A stretch of DNA of 64,000 bases from Amycolatopsis methanolica 239 (GCF_000739085.1 NZ_CP009110.1:5208001-5272000); one strand, 5' to 3'; positions 7,459-21,454 are shown, counted from the stretch's first letter. The notes: generated from the sequence alone by a model not told the origin. Made by a program: numbers and translations.

Positions 7459-9447
7459 GTGACGAGCACGGAAACCAGCCTGGCCGGGACGCTCCTGGAG
7501 CGGCGTTACCGGGTCGACGGCCTCCTCGCGCGGGGCGGCATGTCGGCCGTCTACCGGGGGTCGGACACGAGGCTGGACCGTCCGGTCGCCATCAAGATCA
7601 TGGACCCGCGCTTCGCCGACGACCGGTCGTTCGTCGAGCGATTTGAGCGCGAGGCGCGGCTGGCCGCGAAGCTGCACCACCCGAACGTGGTGACAGTGCA
7701 CGACCAGGGCGTCGACGTGGCAGGCGACCGCTCGCACGTGTTCCTCGTGATGGAGCTGGTCGACGGGGGCACGCTGCGCGATCTGCTGGACCAGCGGGGC
7801 AAGCTGGACGTGCCGCTGGCGCTGAGCGTGGCCGAGCAGATGCTCGCCGCGTTGTCGGCCGCGCACCAGGCCGGCCTGGTGCACCGCGACGTGAAGCCGG
7901 AGAACGTGCTGATCGGCGCCACCGGCCACCCGTCCACCGGGGTGGTGAAGGTCGCCGACTTCGGCCTCGTGCGGGCCGTCGCGAGCGCGGGCACCACCAG
8001 TTCGAGCATCATCCTCGGCACCGTGTCCTACCTGGCGCCCGAGCAGGTCACGACCGGCATGGCGGGCGAGCGCGGCGACGTCTACTCGGCGGGCATCGTG
8101 CTCTACGAGATGCTCACCGGCCAGGTGCCCTACACCGGCGACACCGCCATCTCGGTCGCGTACCGGCACGTGAACGACGACGTCCCGGCGCCCAGCACGG
8201 TCGAGCCCGGCCTGCCCGCGTTGCTGGACGACCTGGTGCTGCGCGTCACGCGGCGCGCCCCCGAAGCGCGGCCGGCCGACGCCGCCGCGTTCCTGCAGGA
8301 GCTGCGCCGCGTGCGGGCGGCGCTGGGCATCGCGCCCGCGCCGATCCCGGTGCTGCCGCCGAAGAAGGTGCCCGCCGCGCCCGCTCCGTCCGCCCCGCCC
8401 GTGGACCCGGAAAAGACCGTGCCCGCGTTCTCGCCGGTCGCGACGACGGACCCGATCGCAGGCCCGCGCGGCACTCGCGCGATGGTCCGCCCGCAGGCCG
8501 CGCCCATGCCGCCGCCCGCGCCGCCGCGGGAGGACCTGAAGACGTTCGTCCAGCGCCGCCCGGTCGTGCTGTGGGCCGTCATCGCCACGCTGGTGGTGGC
8601 GCTGGTCGGCACCGGCGTGTGGTGGTTCAGCGTCGGCGAGGACGCCGCCGACTCGATCGCGATCCCACCGGTGGCAGGCCTGGACCAGGCCACAGCGGAG
8701 AAGACGCTGCACGACGCCGGCCTGTCGGTCACCGTGACCCGCCAGTTCAGCGACACCGTCGCGGCGGGCAAGGCGATCGGCAGCGATCCGCAGGCCGGAA
8801 CGTCGGTGCCGAACAGCAGCTTGGTCACCCTGGTGTTGTCCTCGGGCCGGCCGACGGTGCCCGACATCAGCCCGGGCATCGAGCTGGCGCAGGCGGAGGC
8901 GGCCGTCAAGGCGGCCGGGCTCACGCCGCGGCGGGACGAGAGCATCGACACCTACAGCAGCACGGTGCCCGCCGGGAAGGTGCTCGTGGTCGATCCGAAG
9001 CCCGGCACCCAGCTCACCATCGGCTCGCCGGTGCGGATCGGCCTGTCGCAGGGCGCCCCGCCGTCGCCGGTGCCCAGCGTCGTCGGGTTGAGCCGGAATG
9101 AGGCCTTCCAGCGGTTGAGGGAGGCCGGATTCGAGCCCTACGATGCCGGCACCGAGTTCTCCGCGGACGTACCGAGCGGCAGCGTCACCCGCACCACTCC
9201 GGCAGCAGGGACCACCATCGACGGCCATGGCGACAAGCGGGTCGGCGTGTTCACCTCCACCGCGGTCGAGGTCCCGTCCGTGCTCGGACGGCCGGTGCAG
9301 GACGCGATCCAGCTGCTCACCGACGCGGGCCTGCAGGCCGAGGTCAAGGGCCGCACGCGGAACTTCTCCATCGTCGTCGGCCAGGATCCCCAGCCCGGCG
9401 AGCGGGTCGAACGCGGCAAAAAGGTGAAATTGCAAGTATTTCCTTGA
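7459..9447 (+). CDS. pknL: PknL-like serine/threonine protein kinase with four PASTA domains
   Basis: 662 residues from a GTG. Kinase domain about residues 16-275: glycine loop ARGGMSAVY, Lys46 in AIK, catalytic loop HRDVKPEN (Asp144), DFG at 167-169 and APE near 194. A Pro-rich linker leads to one membrane helix (about 369-389), then four extracellular PASTA repeats (about 400-662) that bind peptidoglycan fragments. It couples cell-wall state to Ser/Thr phosphorylation in the cytosol. Divergent from the Rv2175c-like gene, its likely substrate. The name pknL rests on this neighbourhood and domain layout. Confidence 0.88.
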   Translation: MTSTETSLAGTLLERRYRVDGLLARGGMSAVYRGSDTRLDRPVAIKIMDPRFADDRSFVERFEREARLAAKLHHPNVVTVHDQGVDVAGDRSHVFLVMELVDGGTLRDLLDQRGKLDVPLALSVAEQMLAALSAAHQAGLVHRDVKPENVLIGATGHPSTGVVKVADFGLVRAVASAGTTSSSIILGTVSYLAPEQVTTGMAGERGDVYSAGIVLYEMLTGQVPYTGDTAISVAYRHVNDDVPAPSTVEPGLPALLDDLVLRVTRRAPEARPADAAAFLQELRRVRAALGIAPAPIPVLPPKKVPAAPAPSAPPVDPEKTVPAFSPVATTDPIAGPRGTRAMVRPQAAPMPPPAPPREDLKTFVQRRPVVLWAVIATLVVALVGTGVWWFSVGEDAADSIAIPPVAGLDQATAEKTLHDAGLSVTVTRQFSDTVAAGKAIGSDPQAGTSVPNSSLVTLVLSSGRPTVPDISPGIELAQAEAAVKAAGLTPRRDESIDTYSSTVPAGKVLVVDPKPGTQLTIGSPVRIGLSQGAPPSPVPSVVGLSRNEAFQRLREAGFEPYDAGTEFSADVPSGSVTRTTPAAGTTIDGHGDKRVGVFTSTAVEVPSVLGRPVQDAIQLLTDAGLQAEVKGRTRNFSIVVGQDPQPGERVERGKKVKLQVFP

Positions 9448-9613
9448 TCGACAAGGAGATCGACGTGATTTGACGTCCACAAAGGACCAGTACCCCATTC
9501 GAGTGAGAATTGGGAGCCGTTAGCGCTGCCGAAACAAATGGACTACCGTTTCGTCACGTCCGTTTGCTCAAGTAGCAGGCAATCCCGTGTCACCGACCGT
9601 AGAGGGGTCGTCT

Positions 9614-10933
9614 ATGGCTGGCCGTCAGCTCAGTGGGCTGGACGTTGCTTTCCTTTGCCTGGAAGGGGAATCGACCCCCATGCACATGGGGGCGGCGGTG
9701 ATCTTCCAACCGGATGAACCCGCTGACCCGCACCGGATCGCCGATTTGCTCGCCCGGCGGGCGAGACGGATCCCGCGCCTGCGCCAGCGGTTCCGCTCGT
9801 CGTTGTTCCCACCGGGGGGAGCGACCTGGGTGGAGGACCCGGAATTCGATCCGCGCCGGCACATCCACGTGCACCGGCTCACCGGGTTCTACGCCGACGA
9901 TCCGCTCGCCACGCACGCGGCCGAGTGGATAGAGCAGCCGCTGCCGATGGACCGGCCGCTGTGGGACGTGCACGTCGTGACCGGGCTGGCGGAGGGCCGG
10001 TTCGCGCTGCTGCTCAAGCTGCACCACGCGTTCACCGACGGGGCTGGCGCGTTCGCGGTGGCCGCCGGACTGCTGGACGAGCTGCCGATCACGCGGATGC
10101 TCATCGAGGCGGCCGACCGGACGGCCGATCCCCGTTCGCCGCTGGCGGCGCTGCGGGACGGGGTCGTGGAGGCAGTCAGACAGGCCGGGGAGAACGCGGC
10201 GATCGCGTCGGCGGTCCTGCGTGCCGCACGGCCGTACCCGTTCTCCCCGTTGGGGGCGCCGGATTCGGCCAGCCGGCGGCTCGGGTTCGTCCGGTTGCCG
10301 CTCGCCGACATCCGCACCATCCGCGGCACGCACGGCGGCACGCCCAACGACGTCGTGCTCGCCGTCCTGGCCGGCGCGCTGCGGGAGTGGATGATCAACC
10401 GCGGGCAGCGCCCGGACGCGCGTACGTTGCGGGCTCTGATCCCGGTGAGCATGCGGGCGCGTGAGGGCGGCTTGGGCGCCAACCAGCTGTCCGGTTACCT
10501 GTGCGATCTGCCGGTGCACCTGGACGATCCGGTGCGGCGGTTGCGGGAGATCCGCTGGTCGATGAACCGGAACAAGGCGGCGGGGCCGCAGCGCGGGGCG
10601 GGTGCGCTGCCGGTGCTGGCCGACCGGTTGCCGCCGGGGCTGCACCGGCTGGCGACGAAGGTGGCCGGGAAGGCCGCGGGGGTGCTGTTCGACACGGTGA
10701 TCACGAACGTGCCGTTGCCGAAGCTGGACCTGGCCCTGGGCGGCGCGCGGTTGTGCGAGATCTACCCGTCCGTGCCGCTGGCGCCGCGCCACGCGGTGGG
10801 CGTCGCGACTGCCACGTACGCCGACCACGTCCACATCGGACTGCAAATGAACGGCGACGCGGTGTCCGACACCGGTTCGCTGCGGGACGCCGTGCTGAAG
10901 TCCGCCGCTGCTCTGTACGAGCGGTCGATCTAA
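9614..10933 (+). CDS. WS/DGAT-family acyltransferase
   Basis: 439 residues from ATG 9614, with GAGGGG upstream as ribosome-binding site; a GTG nine codons earlier (9587) is less likely. The catalytic motif HHAFTDG lies at about residue 136, as in bacterial wax ester synthase/diacylglycerol acyltransferases. The N-terminal LSGLDVAFL and the MHMG segment are also typical. It transfers acyl-CoA to diacylglycerol or alcohols to build storage lipid at the membrane surface. Actinobacteria carry many paralogues, so substrate preference cannot be assigned. Confidence 0.88.
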   Translation: MAGRQLSGLDVAFLCLEGESTPMHMGAAVIFQPDEPADPHRIADLLARRARRIPRLRQRFRSSLFPPGGATWVEDPEFDPRRHIHVHRLTGFYADDPLATHAAEWIEQPLPMDRPLWDVHVVTGLAEGRFALLLKLHHAFTDGAGAFAVAAGLLDELPITRMLIEAADRTADPRSPLAALRDGVVEAVRQAGENAAIASAVLRAARPYPFSPLGAPDSASRRLGFVRLPLADIRTIRGTHGGTPNDVVLAVLAGALREWMINRGQRPDARTLRALIPVSMRAREGGLGANQLSGYLCDLPVHLDDPVRRLREIRWSMNRNKAAGPQRGAGALPVLADRLPPGLHRLATKVAGKAAGVLFDTVITNVPLPKLDLALGGARLCEIYPSVPLAPRHAVGVATATYADHVHIGLQMNGDAVSDTGSLRDAVLKSAAALYERSI

Positions 10934-10965
10934 ACATCCGGCGCGGTTTCAGTCATGATGAAGCC

Positions 10966-11544
10966 ATGCCGGTCCCCGACGCGCAGTGGCTTCGCCGTGC
11001 CACGAAGAGTGCCATCGTCGTCCCCGTCCCCGAGACGGACCACCTGGTCACCCGGCATCGGCGGACCGTGCCGGCGCACGTGACCGTGCTGTACCCGTTC
11101 GTGGCGCCGCGGGACATCGACGCCGCGACGGTGGCTGATCTGGAGGCCGCGCTGGTCGGCATCGAGGCGTTCGAGTGCGAGTTTTCGCAGGTCGGGTGGT
11201 TCGGCTCGGAGGTGGTGTGGCTGGCGCCGGAGCCGGACGAGCACTTCCGGGCGCTGACGCAGGCGGTGTGCGAACGTTTCCCGGCGCACCCGCCCTACGG
11301 CGGCGAGCACCCCGACACGGTCCCCCACCTGACCGTGGTGGACCACCGCACGGGCGACGCCCACACCCGGCGGCGCGCGGCGGCGGAACTGGCCGCGGCG
11401 CTCCCGGTGCGGGCCTGGATCGACCGCGTGCACCTGGTAGCGGGCGAGGACGAACACGGCCCGTGGCGCACGGTGACGGCCTTCGAGCTGCCCGCGCCGC
11501 TACAGCGCCCCAGGGAAGCCGCCAAAGACTACTTCGCGAGCTGA
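10966..11544 (+). CDS. 2'-5' RNA ligase superfamily (2H phosphoesterase) protein
   Basis: 192 residues. The two HxTx motifs of 2H phosphoesterases are HVTV (about residue 37) and HLTV (about residue 120), at the expected separation. Members hydrolyse or form 2',3'-cyclic or 2',5' phosphate bonds in RNA or nucleotides; bacterial physiological substrates are mostly unknown. It follows the WS/DGAT gene by 32 bases and may be co-transcribed. ATG 10966 precedes the first conserved segment by a normal distance. Confidence 0.8.
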   Translation: MPVPDAQWLRRATKSAIVVPVPETDHLVTRHRRTVPAHVTVLYPFVAPRDIDAATVADLEAALVGIEAFECEFSQVGWFGSEVVWLAPEPDEHFRALTQAVCERFPAHPPYGGEHPDTVPHLTVVDHRTGDAHTRRRAAAELAAALPVRAWIDRVHLVAGEDEHGPWRTVTAFELPAPLQRPREAAKDYFAS

Positions 11545-11708
11545 GAACGCGGCTACGCAACGGACACCCGGCAACGAAACGCGCCAACCCCCGAACCACC
11601 CCTCTCCCGCAACCGATTTGGCTGGGGATCGGGTTCGGGAGGGCACCAAGATCCGGGCGTAGCGAAGCGAAGCCCGGCGCCCGAGAAACTCGCGTAGCGC
11701 CGCAGCAA

Positions 11709-14051
<2,343 letters not shown>

Positions 14052-14981
14052 CTACCGGGCAGCCGCCGCGTTGTAGAGCGCCTCCGCGTCCGCGCCGAAG
14101 TACGGGCCGAACATCACGCCGGGCAGGAACGTGTAGCCGAAGCTGTTCACCGAGTTCTGGATGCCGGTCCCGGTCGCCTCGTTGAAGTTGAGCAACCACG
14201 GGCCGCCGCTGGAGCCGCCGGTCATGTTGCAGCGCATTCCGAGGTCGTTGCTGCCGAACGTGTCGTTGAAGGTGCGGCCGGCGCAGTAGGTCAGCTCGCT
14301 GCCGTCGTACGGCGGCTCGGCCGGGTAGCCGAAGCTGTACATCACCTGCCCGCGCGGCTGGTTGAACGCGATGCCCTGCGAGCCGACGACATCGGTGAGG
14401 TACTGGCCGTTGAGCGGGGCGACGACGGCGGCGCCGACGTCGTAGTTGAGGTCCTCGCTCGCCTGCCACTGCGGCGTGGTGAGGGTCGTGGTGGCCGCCC
14501 ACTCGCCGTACGGGGCGTTGCCGTTGTCGTAGCCCGGCACGAAGACCCAGTTGGTGTGCCAGCTGCCCTGGTACTTCACGCAGTGTCCAGCGGTGATGAC
14601 GACGCTGCTGTTGGCGCTGGTGACAGCGTCCCCGCTGCAGGAGGCCGGGGAACCGTTGAAGGTGAAGAACACCCGTCCCGAGGTGTGGGTGACCGCGCCG
14701 CCGCCGGTCCACGGGTCGCCGGTGCCGACCTTCGAGGTCCGCGACGGGAGCAGGCGCGGCACCGCGGTGCGGACGTCGGCGCTGAGGTCCCGCGCGGCGG
14801 TCATTAGGCCGTCGAGCGGTTTGGCCGAGCGCATCTTCTCCGGCGTCCAGTACTCCGCGGCACCGGCGCCGTGGACGTGGACCGCCGGGCCGGGCGCCGC
14901 CGTGGCGGGCGCGTTGAACACCGCCGTGGTGACCGCGGCGACCGCCGCGAGGACCAGTGCCCGGATACCTGTTCGCTTCAT
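14052..14981 (-). CDS. Secreted trypsin-like serine protease
   Basis: 309 residues. Residues 1-29 are a signal peptide (KR, hydrophobic core, cleavage near ATAAP). The mature protein has a chymotrypsin-type triad: His133 in TAGHC, Asp181 in NYDVGAA, and Ser258 in GGSSGGP. Four or more Cys suggest disulfides. It is expected to be exported by Sec and act extracellularly on peptides or proteins. No autotransporter or anchor is seen. Transcribed alone, with its own upstream gap to the gltD terminator. Confidence 0.88.
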   Translation of the reverse strand: MKRTGIRALVLAAVAAVTTAVFNAPATAAPGPAVHVHGAGAAEYWTPEKMRSAKPLDGLMTAARDLSADVRTAVPRLLPSRTSKVGTGDPWTGGGAVTHTSGRVFFTFNGSPASCSGDAVTSANSSVVITAGHCVKYQGSWHTNWVFVPGYDNGNAPYGEWAATTTLTTPQWQASEDLNYDVGAAVVAPLNGQYLTDVVGSQGIAFNQPRGQVMYSFGYPAEPPYDGSELTYCAGRTFNDTFGSNDLGMRCNMTGGSSGGPWLLNFNEATGTGIQNSVNSFGYTFLPGVMFGPYFGADAEALYNAAAAR

Positions 14982-15047
14982 GACGCCACCCGTCTGCCGG
15001 TCGACCCGTTGTCACCGAAAGTTAGGCGGACGCGACGGGGTGAACAA

Positions 15048-15084
15048 TCGGCCGTTCGGGCCCAGGGTGAGCCCGAACGGCCGA
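15048..15084 (-). terminator. 14-bp perfect hairpin terminating gltBD
   Basis: TCGGCCGTTCGGGC (15048-15061) and GCCCGAACGGCCGA (15071-15084) are perfect inverted copies with a 9-base loop. Read on the minus strand, the hairpin begins 19 bases after the gltD stop and is followed by ATTGTT, which fits an intrinsic terminator for the gltBD operon. Confidence 0.85.
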
Positions 15085-15103
15085 TGCGCGATATTTGGTT
15101 GCG

Positions 15104-16612
15104 TTACACCACAGCGAGCGGCAGAGCCGTCGGGTGCACCGGGGCGGGCAGGTCCGACGCGCCGGTCAGGTAGGCGTCGACGGCGTTGGCCACCGAGCGG
15201 CCCTCCGCGATAGCCCACACCACCAGCGAGGCGCCGCGGTGCGCGTCACCGCAGACGAACACGCCGGGCGCCTCGGTCTGCCAGTCGGGGCCGCACGAGA
15301 TGGTGCCGCGCCGGGTCAGCTGGATGCCCAGGTCGTCGAGCAGCCGCATGTGCTCCACGCCCTCGAAACCGATGGCCAACAACACCAGGTCGGCCGGGAT
15401 CTCCTCGATCTCGTCCGACACCGGCAGCACCTCGCGGCGCCCGGTCTCCGGGTCCTTCACGACCTTGACCCGCTGCAGCTCGATCGCGCGGACGTGCCCG
15501 TTCTCGTCACCCACGAACCGCCGCACGGCGACGCCGAACTTCCGCTCGCCGCCCTCCTCGTGCGCCGGGTAGGTGCGCAGCACGTACGGCCAGGTGGGCC
15601 ACGGCGAGCGCTCGTCGTCGCGGGTCGTCGGCGGCATCGGGTACTGGTCCAGCTGGACCACCGAGGCCGCGCCCTGGCGGATCGCGGTGCCGTAGGAGTC
15701 GGCGCCGGTGTCACCGCCGCCGATGATCACCACGTGCTTGCCGCGCGCGTGGATCGGCGACGGGCCGTCGCCCTCGCACTGCTTGTTGGCGGGCACCAGG
15801 TGCTCCATCGCCAGGTGGATGCCCTTGAGCTCCCGGCCCGGCGTGGTGGTGTCGTCGCGGCCACGCAGCGCGCCGACGGCCAGCACGACCGCGTCGTAGC
15901 GCGCCCAAAGCTCCTCGACGGTGACGTCGACGCCGACCTCGCAGCCCGTGACGAACTGCGTGCCCTCCTTCTTGAGCTGGGCCAGGCGCTTGTCGAGGTG
16001 CTTCTTCTCCATCTTGAACTCGGGGATGCCGTAGCGGAGCAGCCCGCCGAGCCGGTCGTCCCGCTCGAAGACGGTCACGTCGTGCCCGGCGCGGGTGAGC
16101 TGCTGGGCGGCGGCGAGCCCGGCCGGGCCGGACCCGACCACGGCGACGCGCTGACCGCTGGCCACCTCGGCGACCTGCGGCTGGGCCAGGCCCAGCTCCC
16201 ACGACTTCTCCGCGATCGTCGCCTCCACGCGCTTGATCGCGACCGGCCCGCCGGACAACGGCGAGATGGACAGCGTGCAGCCCGCCTCGCACGGCGCCGG
16301 GCACAGCTTCCCGGTGAACTCCGGGAAGTTGTTGGTGGCGTGCAGCCGGTCGCTGGCCGCGGTCCAGTCGCCGCGGCGCACCAGGTCGTTCCACTCCGGG
16401 ATCAGGTTGCCCAGCGGGCAGCCGGAACCGGCCGAGTGGCAGAACGGGATGCCGCAGTCCATGCAGCGGGTGGCCTGGGTGCGCACCTGCTGGTCGCGCT
16501 CGGCCGGTTCGAGGTCGACGTAGACCTCGCGCCAGTCCTCGGCGCGGTGCTCCTTGGGGCGCTTGGGCGGCTCGACCCGCTCGTACTTCAGGAAGCCCTT
16601 GGGGTCAGCCAC
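15104..16612 (-). CDS. gltD: Glutamate synthase (NADPH), small subunit
   Basis: 502 residues. The N-terminal Fe-S region has the spaced cysteines of [12 protein letters not shown] and [14 protein letters not shown]-binding GxGxxG ([15 protein letters not shown]) follows, then an NADPH-binding [10 protein letters not shown]. It passes electrons from NADPH through FAD and Fe-S centres to the large subunit, which makes glutamate from glutamine and 2-oxoglutarate. Its ATG overlaps the gltB end by 8 bases, so the subunits are coupled. Followed by a strong hairpin terminator. Confidence 0.95.
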   Translation of the reverse strand: MADPKGFLKYERVEPPKRPKEHRAEDWREVYVDLEPAERDQQVRTQATRCMDCGIPFCHSAGSGCPLGNLIPEWNDLVRRGDWTAASDRLHATNNFPEFTGKLCPAPCEAGCTLSISPLSGGPVAIKRVEATIAEKSWELGLAQPQVAEVASGQRVAVVGSGPAGLAAAQQLTRAGHDVTVFERDDRLGGLLRYGIPEFKMEKKHLDKRLAQLKKEGTQFVTGCEVGVDVTVEELWARYDAVVLAVGALRGRDDTTTPGRELKGIHLAMEHLVPANKQCEGDGPSPIHARGKHVVIIGGGDTGADSYGTAIRQGAASVVQLDQYPMPPTTRDDERSPWPTWPYVLRTYPAHEEGGERKFGVAVRRFVGDENGHVRAIELQRVKVVKDPETGRREVLPVSDEIEEIPADLVLLAIGFEGVEHMRLLDDLGIQLTRRGTISCGPDWQTEAPGVFVCGDAHRGASLVVWAIAEGRSVANAVDAYLTGASDLPAPVHPTALPLAVV

Positions 16613-19600
16613 GAGACGCCACCTCCATGATCGCCTCGTCGACGTCGCGGCCTGCGGCCTTCGCGGCCTTGGTCGCCTCCAGCACGCGCCTGTAGTCGCG
16701 CGGCATGACCTTCGTGAAGCTCGCCGACCGGCGCGGCCAGTCGCCGAGCAGCGACGCGGCGACCGCCGAGCGGGTGAGTTCGTGGTGACGGGTCACGATG
16801 TCCTTCAACCAGTTCAGATCCTCGGGCTCGAGCGGGAGCAGCTCGACCATCTCGCGGTTGACGCTGCCCTCGTCGAGGTCGAGGACGTAGCCGATACCGC
16901 CGGACATGCCCGCGGCGAGGTTGCGGCCGGTCGGACCGAGCACCACGGCACGGCCACCGGTCATGTATTCGAAGGCGTGGTCGCCCACGCCCTCGGCGAC
17001 GACGGTGGCGCCCGAGTTGCGTACGCAGAACCGCTCGCCCACGTGCCCGCGCAGGAACATCTCCCCCGCGGTGGCGCCGTAGGCCAGCGTGTTGCCGGCG
17101 ATGACCTGACGTTCGGCGGCGAACGTCGCGTCCGGGTGCGGCCGCACGATGATGCGGCCGCCGGACAGGCCCTTGCCGACGTAGTCGTTGGCGTCGCCCA
17201 CCATCTCCAGCGTGACGCCGCGCGGCAGGAACGCGCCCAGCGACTGCCCCGCCGAGCCGACGAGGCGGATGTGGATCGTGCCGTCGGGCAGGCCCTCCCC
17301 GCCGTAGCGGCGGGTGATCTCCGAGCCGAGCAGCGTGCCGACGGTGCGGTTGACGTTGCGCACCGGCAGTTCCAGCCGGACCGGGTGCGCGTCCTCCAGC
17401 GCCGCCTCGGACAGCTGGATGAGCGTGCGGTCCAGTGCGTGCTCGAGGCCGTGGTCCTGCTCGCGGATCTTGCGCCGGGCGCCGCCGTACGGGGTGTCGG
17501 TCGGCATCTCGAAGATCGGCGACAGGTCCAGGCCGCTGGCCTTCCAGTGGTCGACGGCGTCGTCGGTGTCCAGCACGTCGGCGCGGCCGATCGCCTCGTC
17601 CAGGGTGCGGAAACCCAGCTCCGCCAGCAGTTCCCGGACCTCCTGCGCGACGAACCGGAAGTAGTTCACCACGTGCTCGGCCTGGCCGGTGTAGCGCTTG
17701 CGCAGCTCCGGGCTCTGCGTGGCGACACCGACGGGGCAGGTGTCGAGGTGGCAGACGCGCATCATGATGCAGCCGGCCACGATCAGCGGCGCGGTCGCGA
17801 AACCGTACTCCTCGGCGCCGAGCAGCGCGGCGACCACGACGTCGCGGCCGGTCTTCATCGCGCCGTCGACCTGCACGGTGATGCGGTCGCGCAGCCCGTT
17901 CAGCATCAGGGTCTGCTGGGTCTCGGCCAGGCCGATCTCCCACGGCGTGCCCGCGTGCTTGAGCGAGTTCAGCGGCGAGGCGCCGGTGCCACCGTCGTGA
18001 CCGGAGATCAGTACGACGTCCGCGTGCGCCTTCGACACACCGGCCGCGACCGTGCCGACGCCGAGCGAGCTGACCAGCTTCACGTGGATGCGGGCCTGCT
18101 CGTTGGCGTTCTTCAGGTCGTGGATCAGCTGCGCCAGGTCCTCGATCGAGTAGATGTCGTGGTGCGGCGGCGGCGAGATGAGGCCGACGCCCGGCGTCGA
18201 GTGCCGGGTGCGCGCGATCCACGGGTACACCTTGTTCGGCGGCAGCTGGCCGCCCTCGCCGGGCTTGGCGCCCTGCGCCATCTTGATCTGGATGTCGTCG
18301 GCGTTGACCAGGTACTCGCTCGTCACACCGAACCGGCCGCTGGCGACCTGCTTGATCGCGCTGCGCCGCTCGGGGTCGTAGAGCCGCTCCGGGTCCTCGC
18401 CGCCCTCACCGGTGTTGGAGCGGCCGCCGATGCGGTTCATCGCGATCGCGAGCGTCTGGTGCGCCTCGGCCGAGATCGAACCGTAGGACATCGCGCCGGT
18501 GTTGAACCGCTTGCAGATCGACTCGACCGACTCGACCTCGTCGATGGGCACTGGGGCGCGGCCGTCCTTGCGGAACTTGAACAACCCGCGCAGCGCGCCG
18601 CCCTCGCGGGAGAGGCGGTGCACCTCCTCGGTGTACTTGCGGTACACCTCGTCGCGGCGCGTCTTGCTGGCGTGCTGCAGCAGGAACACCGTCTCCGGGG
18701 TGAACAGGTGCAGCTCGCCCTCGCGGCGGTAGGCGTACTCGCCGCCGCTGTCCAGACGGCGGTGCACCCGGTCGGTGGGGTTGTCCGGGTACGCCCGGCG
18801 GTGCCGGACGGCGACCTCCTCGGCGAGCACGTCGAGACCGACGCCGCCCAGCTTGGACACCGTGCCGGTGAAGTACTCGTCGAGCAGTTCCTGCGACAGC
18901 CCGAAGGACTCGAACACCTGCGCCGCGGTGTAGGCGCCGACAGTCGAGATGCCCATCTTGGACATGATCTTCAAGACGCCCTTGACGAGCGCGTTGACGT
19001 AGTTGCGCACCGCCTTGCGCGGCTCGATGCCGGTGATCGCGCCCTGCGCGATCATGTCCTCGATCGTCTCGAAGGCCAGGTACGGGTTCACCGCGGCCGC
19101 GCCATAACCGAGCAGCAGCGCGATGTGGTGCACCTCGCGGGCGTCACCGCTCTCGACGACGAGCGCGACGCGCAGCCGCTCCTTGGTGCGCACCAGGTGG
19201 TGGTGCACCGCGGAGACCAGCAGCAGCGACGGGATCGGCGCCATCTTGTGGTCGGAGTCCCGGTCGGACAGCACGAGCGTGCGCGCGCCGGCCGCGATCG
19301 CCTCGGACGCCTCGCGGCGCACCCGCTCGATCGCCTCCGCCAGCGCCTTGCCGCCGCCGTCCACTTCGAACAGTCCGGACAGGACGGTGCAGGCGAAGCC
19401 GGGCAGGTCGCCGTCGTCGTTGATGTGGATGAGCTTGGCCAGCTCGTCGTTGTCGATAACCGGGTACGGCAGCTGGATGTGCCGGCACGACGCCGGGCCC
19501 GGGTCGAGCAGGTTGCGCTCGGGACCCATGATCCGGCTCATCGAGGTGACCAGCTCCTCGCGGATCGCGTCCAGCGGCGGGTTGGTCACCTGGGCGAAGC

Positions 19601-21179
19601 CCTGTTTGAAGTAGTCGTAGAGCTGCCGGGAACGCTTCGACAGCACGGCGGGCGGGGTGTCGGTGCCCATCGAGCCCAGCGGCTCGGCGCCCTTCTCGGC
19701 CATCGGCGCGAGCAGGATCTTCAGCTCCTCCTCGGTGTAGCCGAACGCGAGCTGACGGCGCAGCACCGAGTCGTGGCTCTGCGTGACGTGGTCGCGGTCC
19801 TGCAGGTCGGCCAGCTGCAGCAGGCCGGCGTGCAGCCACTCCTCGTACGGGTGCTGCTTCGCCAGCTCCGACTTGACCTCGTCGTCGGCGACGATGCGGC
19901 CGGCCTCGGTGTCCACCAGGAACATGCGGCCCGGCTTGAGGCGCCCCTTGGCGACCACCTGGTCCGGCGGCACGTCCAGGACGCCGGCCTCGCTGGCCAG
20001 CACGACGCGGTCGTCGGCCGTGCGCCACCAGCGGCACGGGCGCAGGCCGTTGCGGTCGAGCACCGCGCCGACGAGCGTGCCGTCGGTGAACGTGACGCAC
20101 GCGGGGCCGTCCCACGGCTCCATCAGGCTGGCGTGGAACTGGTAGAACGCGCGGCGCTGCGGGTCCATGGTGGCGTGGTTCTCCCACGCCTCCGGGATCA
20201 TCATCAGCACGGCGTGCGGCAGGCTGCGGCCGCCCAGGTGCAGCAGTTCGAGCACCTCGTCGAAGGACGCCGAGTCGGACGCCTCCGGCGAGCAGATCGG
20301 GTACAGCCGGGTCAGGTCGCCCGGGATCAGGCCCGATTCGAGCAGCGCCTCGCGGGCCCGCATGCGGTTGCGGTTGCCGCGGATCGTGTTGATCTCACCG
20401 TTGTGCGCGACGAACCGGAACGGGTGCGCCAGCGGCCACGACGGGAACGTGTTGGTGGAGAACCGGCTGTGCACCAGTGCGATCGCGCTGGTGAGCCGCC
20501 GGTCGCGCAGGTCGCCGAAGAACGCGGGGAGCTGCTCGGGCGTGAGCATTCCCTTGTAGACCAAGGTGCGCGAGGACAGCGACGGGAAGTACGTGCCGCA
20601 CTCGGCCACGACGCTTTCGTTCTCGACCCGCTTGCGCAGGCAGAAGGTGAGCCGGTCCAGGGCGAGACCGGACGGCCGCACGCCGTCGGCGTCCGGCCTG
20701 CCCGCCACGAACAGCATGGCGAAGTGCGGCATCACCGAACGCGCGGTGGGGCCGATGTCCGCCCCGTCGGCGTCGACCGGGACCTCGCGCCAGCCCAGGA
20801 CCTCGAGGCTTTCCTCGTCGGCGAGGCGCTCGATCAGCGCCACGGCCTTGCCGCGCGCCTCCTCCTCGGCCGGCAGGAACGCGATGCCCGCCGCGTAGCG
20901 GTGGTGGCCCTGCGCGTCGGGTTCGGGCAGCTCGAAGCCGGCTTCCTCGCGGAGCAGCTGGTCGGGCAGCTGCACGAGGATCCCGGCGCCGTCGCCGGAA
21001 GTCGGTTCGGCGCCCGCGGCGCCCCGGTGGTCCAGGTTGATCAGCGCCGTCAGCCCGTCCGTGACGATGGCGTGCGTGCGCCGGCCCTGAATGTCGGCCA
21101 CCATCGCCACACCGCAGGAATCCTGCTCCGTGGCAGGGTCGTACAGGCCCTGCTTGCCCGGGTTGGCGGAGAAGATCAT
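16605..21179 (-). CDS. gltB: Glutamate synthase, large subunit
   Basis: 1524 residues, full length for the family. A 21-residue propeptide precedes the catalytic Cys22 (DSCGVAM), the class II glutamine amidotransferase nucleophile. The central and FMN-binding synthase domains follow, with the 3Fe-4S cysteines near [14 protein letters not shown], then a C-terminal beta-helix. It releases ammonia from glutamine and channels it to 2-oxoglutarate, giving two glutamates. AAGGAGG lies just upstream of the ATG. First gene of the gltBD operon; about 275 non-coding bases upstream hold its promoter. Confidence 0.96.
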   Translation of the reverse strand: MIFSANPGKQGLYDPATEQDSCGVAMVADIQGRRTHAIVTDGLTALINLDHRGAAGAEPTSGDGAGILVQLPDQLLREEAGFELPEPDAQGHHRYAAGIAFLPAEEEARGKAVALIERLADEESLEVLGWREVPVDADGADIGPTARSVMPHFAMLFVAGRPDADGVRPSGLALDRLTFCLRKRVENESVVAECGTYFPSLSSRTLVYKGMLTPEQLPAFFGDLRDRRLTSAIALVHSRFSTNTFPSWPLAHPFRFVAHNGEINTIRGNRNRMRAREALLESGLIPGDLTRLYPICSPEASDSASFDEVLELLHLGGRSLPHAVLMMIPEAWENHATMDPQRRAFYQFHASLMEPWDGPACVTFTDGTLVGAVLDRNGLRPCRWWRTADDRVVLASEAGVLDVPPDQVVAKGRLKPGRMFLVDTEAGRIVADDEVKSELAKQHPYEEWLHAGLLQLADLQDRDHVTQSHDSVLRRQLAFGYTEEELKILLAPMAEKGAEPLGSMGTDTPPAVLSKRSRQLYDYFKQGFAQVTNPPLDAIREELVTSMSRIMGPERNLLDPGPASCRHIQLPYPVIDNDELAKLIHINDDGDLPGFACTVLSGLFEVDGGGKALAEAIERVRREASEAIAAGARTLVLSDRDSDHKMAPIPSLLLVSAVHHHLVRTKERLRVALVVESGDAREVHHIALLLGYGAAAVNPYLAFETIEDMIAQGAITGIEPRKAVRNYVNALVKGVLKIMSKMGISTVGAYTAAQVFESFGLSQELLDEYFTGTVSKLGGVGLDVLAEEVAVRHRRAYPDNPTDRVHRRLDSGGEYAYRREGELHLFTPETVFLLQHASKTRRDEVYRKYTEEVHRLSREGGALRGLFKFRKDGRAPVPIDEVESVESICKRFNTGAMSYGSISAEAHQTLAIAMNRIGGRSNTGEGGEDPERLYDPERRSAIKQVASGRFGVTSEYLVNADDIQIKMAQGAKPGEGGQLPPNKVYPWIARTRHSTPGVGLISPPPHHDIYSIEDLAQLIHDLKNANEQARIHVKLVSSLGVGTVAAGVSKAHADVVLISGHDGGTGASPLNSLKHAGTPWEIGLAETQQTLMLNGLRDRITVQVDGAMKTGRDVVVAALLGAEEYGFATAPLIVAGCIMMRVCHLDTCPVGVATQSPELRKRYTGQAEHVVNYFRFVAQEVRELLAELGFRTLDEAIGRADVLDTDDAVDHWKASGLDLSPIFEMPTDTPYGGARRKIREQDHGLEHALDRTLIQLSEAALEDAHPVRLELPVRNVNRTVGTLLGSEITRRYGGEGLPDGTIHIRLVGSAGQSLGAFLPRGVTLEMVGDANDYVGKGLSGGRIIVRPHPDATFAAERQVIAGNTLAYGATAGEMFLRGHVGERFCVRNSGATVVAEGVGDHAFEYMTGGRAVVLGPTGRNLAAGMSGGIGYVLDLDEGSVNREMVELLPLEPEDLNWLKDIVTRHHELTRSAVAASLLGDWPRRSASFTKVMPRDYRRVLEATKAAKAAGRDVDEAIMEVASRG

Positions 21180-21454
21180 GCGGGGACCTCCTTCGTCGTC
21201 TCAATGCTCAGTTCGGAAAGTTCCCCCGGTACTGCTGCAGGGACGACGATGGCCCTTGGATTAGCGCGACCTTAACACCCAGGAAACATGACGGCACCCT
21301 CTCGGAGTGTGGATTTTCTCATCCGATCGGTAACGATCTGGCTGCGAGGAACGACGTCGTTCTTGATGGGCTGCTTCGGTTCTGCTTACCGAGCATACGC
21401 GTCGCGCGATCCCATCAATATTACGCGAGGATCCCGCCCGGCGGCCAGATTCGC
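21180..21454. other. Divergent non-coding region between gltB and the cobalamin riboswitch
   Basis: 275 bases, clearly AT-richer than the genes on both sides (for example the stretch around 21300-21420). It must hold the gltB promoter and the promoter of the B12-transport transcript. A GGTAAC/GTTACC segment near 21329 resembles half of a GlnR-type site, but the second half is weak, so nitrogen control of gltB from here is only a possibility. No ORF is supported. Confidence 0.5.

Noticed and set aside
16554-21275. Very long open frame antisense to gltB
   Set aside because: It mirrors the GC-rich codons of gltB, has no recognisable domain, and its composition (Asp/Val/Arg/His/Leu-rich) is typical of antisense shadows in such genomes.
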